Origin: Cupriavidus necator A5-1
GTDB lineage: Bacteria > Pseudomonadota > Gammaproteobacteria > Burkholderiales > Burkholderiaceae
Reading direction: 5' to 3'
Length of the DNA: 64,000 nucleotides
Assembly: GCF_000744095.1 (NCBI RefSeq)
Contig: NZ_JQLI01000001.1
Location: forward strand, 3,596,001-3,660,000
The notes under the pieces were generated by a model. That model was given only the letters and a program-made list of their open reading frames with translations. It made no database searches and was not told where the DNA came from. The position numbers were made by a program, and so were the translations under genes. The number at the start of each line of letters is the position of its first letter. The first letter of the stretch is position 1. Of the stretch, positions 62,370 to 64,000 are shown in pieces.

Positions 62370-63917
62370 ATGACTGAATTGCTTTCCAACTACCTCGGCG
62401 GCAAGTGGCAAGCCGGCAGCGGCACCGGCACGGCGTTGTTCGATCCGGTGCTCGGGGATGAACTGGTGCGTGTGGACGCAACCGGGCTGGACCTGGCGGC
62501 CGGTTTCGCCTTTGCGCGGGAACAGGGCGGTGCCGCGCTCCGCGCACTGACCTACCGCCAGCGCTCTGCGCTGCTGGCCGAGGTCGTCAAGGTGCTGCAG
62601 GCCAACCGCGACGCCTACTACGAGATTGCCACCGCCAACAGCGGTACCATGAAGAACGACTCGGCGGTCGACATCGACGGCGGCATCTTCACGCTGGGCA
62701 CCTATGCAAAGCTTGGCGATACGCTCGGCGACCGGCATTACCTGCTCGATGGCGAGGCCGCGCGCCTTGGCAAGGATCCGCTGTTCCAGTCGCAGCACGT
62801 GCTGGTGCCCACGCGCGGCGTAGCGCTGTTTATCAATGCCTTCAACTTCCCGAGCTGGGGCCTGTGGGAGAAGGCCGCGCCCGCGCTGCTGGCCGGCGTG
62901 CCGGTGATCGTCAAACCCGCCACGGCCACTGCCTGGCTGACCCAGCGCATGGTGCACGACGTGGTCGAGGCTGGCGTGCTGCCTGCGGGCGCATTGTCGG
63001 TGGTGTGCGGCAGCTCGGCCGGCCTGCTCGACCAGTTGCAGCCGTTCGACGTGGTGTCGTTCACCGGCTCGGCCGATACGGCTGCGGTGATCCGTTCGCA
63101 TCCGGCGATCGCGCAGCGTTCGGTGCGCGTGAACATCGAGGCGGACAGCATCAATTCTGCGGTATTGCTGCCAGGCGATAGCCCGGACACCGCCGCCTTC
63201 GACCTGCTGGTCAAGGAAGCGGTGCGCGAGATGACGGTCAAGTCGGGACAGAAATGCACCGCGATCCGGCGCGTGTTCGTGCCCGAGGCGCTGTTCGGGC
63301 AAGCGGCGGAGGCCATCGGTGCGCGCCTGTCGAAAGTCACCGTGGGCAACCCGCGCAACGAGGCCGTGCGCATGGGCGCGCTGGTCAGCCGCGCACAGTT
63401 CAACGCCGTACAGGAAGGCCTGGCAAACCTGCGCAAGCATGCGCAGGTGCTGCATGACGGCACGCAGCAGCCGCTGGTCGATGCCGATCCCGCCGTGGCC
63501 TGCTGCATCGGCCCGACCTTGCTCGGCGTCAACGATGCTGACGCTGCCGGCGCGGTGCATGACACCGAAGTCTTTGGCCCCGTAGCCACGCTACTGCCCT
63601 ACCGCGATACCGTCCACGCGCTCGCGCTGGTACGCCGCTGCCAGGGCTCGCTGGTGACATCGCTCTATGGCAGCAACGCTGCCGCGCTGGGCGCCGCCGC
63701 GGTGGAATTGGCCGACAGCCACGGCCGCGTGCACGTGATCTCGCCCGACGTCGCGCAACTCCACACCGGCCACGGCAACGTGATGCCGCAATCGCTGCAC
63801 GGCGGCCCCGGCCGCGCCGGCGGCGGCGAAGAACTGGGCGGCCTGCGCGCGCTGAATTTCTACCACCGTCGCAGCGCCATCCAGGCCAGCACCGCAGTGC
63901 TCGACACCCTCGCCTGA
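62370..63917 (+). CDS. 3,4-dehydroadipyl-CoA semialdehyde dehydrogenase of the box pathway
   Basis: 515 residues. Catalytic Cys is in KSGQKCTAIRRVFVPE and the NAD segment is LFINAFNFPSWGLWEKAAPAL; the C-terminal HGGPGRAGGGEELGGLRALNFYHRR is typical of BoxD/BoxZ. It oxidises 3,4-dehydroadipyl-CoA semialdehyde to the acid, the step after BoxC. The gene is in one operon with DUF4863 and is divergent from boxR. Confidence 0.9.
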   Translation: MTELLSNYLGGKWQAGSGTGTALFDPVLGDELVRVDATGLDLAAGFAFAREQGGAALRALTYRQRSALLAEVVKVLQANRDAYYEIATANSGTMKNDSAVDIDGGIFTLGTYAKLGDTLGDRHYLLDGEAARLGKDPLFQSQHVLVPTRGVALFINAFNFPSWGLWEKAAPALLAGVPVIVKPATATAWLTQRMVHDVVEAGVLPAGALSVVCGSSAGLLDQLQPFDVVSFTGSADTAAVIRSHPAIAQRSVRVNIEADSINSAVLLPGDSPDTAAFDLLVKEAVREMTVKSGQKCTAIRRVFVPEALFGQAAEAIGARLSKVTVGNPRNEAVRMGALVSRAQFNAVQEGLANLRKHAQVLHDGTQQPLVDADPAVACCIGPTLLGVNDADAAGAVHDTEVFGPVATLLPYRDTVHALALVRRCQGSLVTSLYGSNAAALGAAAVELADSHGRVHVISPDVAQLHTGHGNVMPQSLHGGPGRAGGGEELGGLRALNFYHRRSAIQASTAVLDTLA

Positions 63918-64000
63918 CTGTCAGCCATCCGGCTTTACCGCGCCGCCACGTCCGCATGGCGGCGCGCAGCACACCGTACACCAGAAACGGGGAGACACGC
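63918..64000 (+). other. Tail region with a likely ribosome site for the next gene
   Basis: The window ends with AACGGGGAGACACGC, a good ribosome site, so another co-oriented gene probably starts just beyond 64000. Confidence 0.5.

Noticed and set aside
1..64000. CRISPR arrays, insertion sequences, tRNA or rRNA genes
   Set aside because: No spaced direct repeats, transposase motifs, CCA-ending cloverleaf or rRNA sequence was recognised on reading both strands; a tool scan could find weak tRNA candidates I missed.

Overview
The window reads as a chromosome segment of a high-GC betaproteobacterium. Cupriavidus or a close Burkholderiaceae relative is the best guess. The reasons are the neighbouring paaABCDENK and boxABC/boxR clusters, a Bug-type solute-binding protein, many LysR/GntR/IclR regulators and dense, GC-rich coding. 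This is inference from gene content only. I found no rRNA, tRNA, CRISPR array or insertion sequence.

Region 1 (1-12925) is the most unusual part. It holds an amidase, an MFS permease, an FCD-type GntR regulator, a PaaE/BenC-like reductase with an N-terminal 2Fe-2S domain, an HbpS/GlcG-like protein, an aldehyde dehydrogenase and a heme-oxygenase-like diiron oxidase (HDO). It also holds an ornithine-cyclodeaminase-family enzyme, a TSUP permease, a large permease, and two plant-type ferredoxins flanking a 105-residue unknown protein. Six transcription units in this block carry the box GTATAC in their promoters, in four of them overlapping the -10 at a constant 16-bp spacing from a TTG -35. I propose one GntR-controlled regulon encoding an undescribed catabolic route built on a diiron oxygenase and its own electron-transfer chain.

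Region 2 (12993-18813) carries an AbiE-type toxin-antitoxin pair with two perfect 19-bp palindromes upstream, then cobS/cobT-like genes and an IclR regulator. Region 3 (19028-24074) is a GABA/putrescine-type cluster: a GabP-like permease, a MocR/GabR-like regulator, a SnoaL-like protein and a PuuB-like oxidase. Next to it lies an AT-richer, frameshifted nucleotidyltransferase remnant (24479-25935). Region 4 (26142-32312) is the four-gene ligase-associated repair operon (exonuclease, ATP-dependent ligase, Lhr-type helicase, PdeM), followed by a convergent SDR gene.

Region 5 (33068-35332) is gene-poor. It holds an orphan intrinsic terminator, a 23-residue membrane peptide gene, a LysR gene and REP-like palindromes. 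Region 6 (35333-41789) is an eight-gene acyl-CoA operon: DUF35 protein, thiolase, SDR, enoyl-CoA hydratase, Bug receptor, thioesterase, CoA-transferase and nitroreductase. Region 7 (41805-48005) has a LysR gene facing a frameshifted SDR, an EF-G-like GTPase, and the actP/DUF485 acetate uptake pair.

Region 8 (48159-64000) is aerobic aromatic catabolism through CoA thioesters: paaABCDENK with a divergent PaaX-family regulator, then boxC-boxB-boxA, boxR, a DUF4863 gene and the box-pathway semialdehyde dehydrogenase. Four copies of a TGCA-bounded palindrome bracket boxR and overlap the promoters, marking the BoxR operators.
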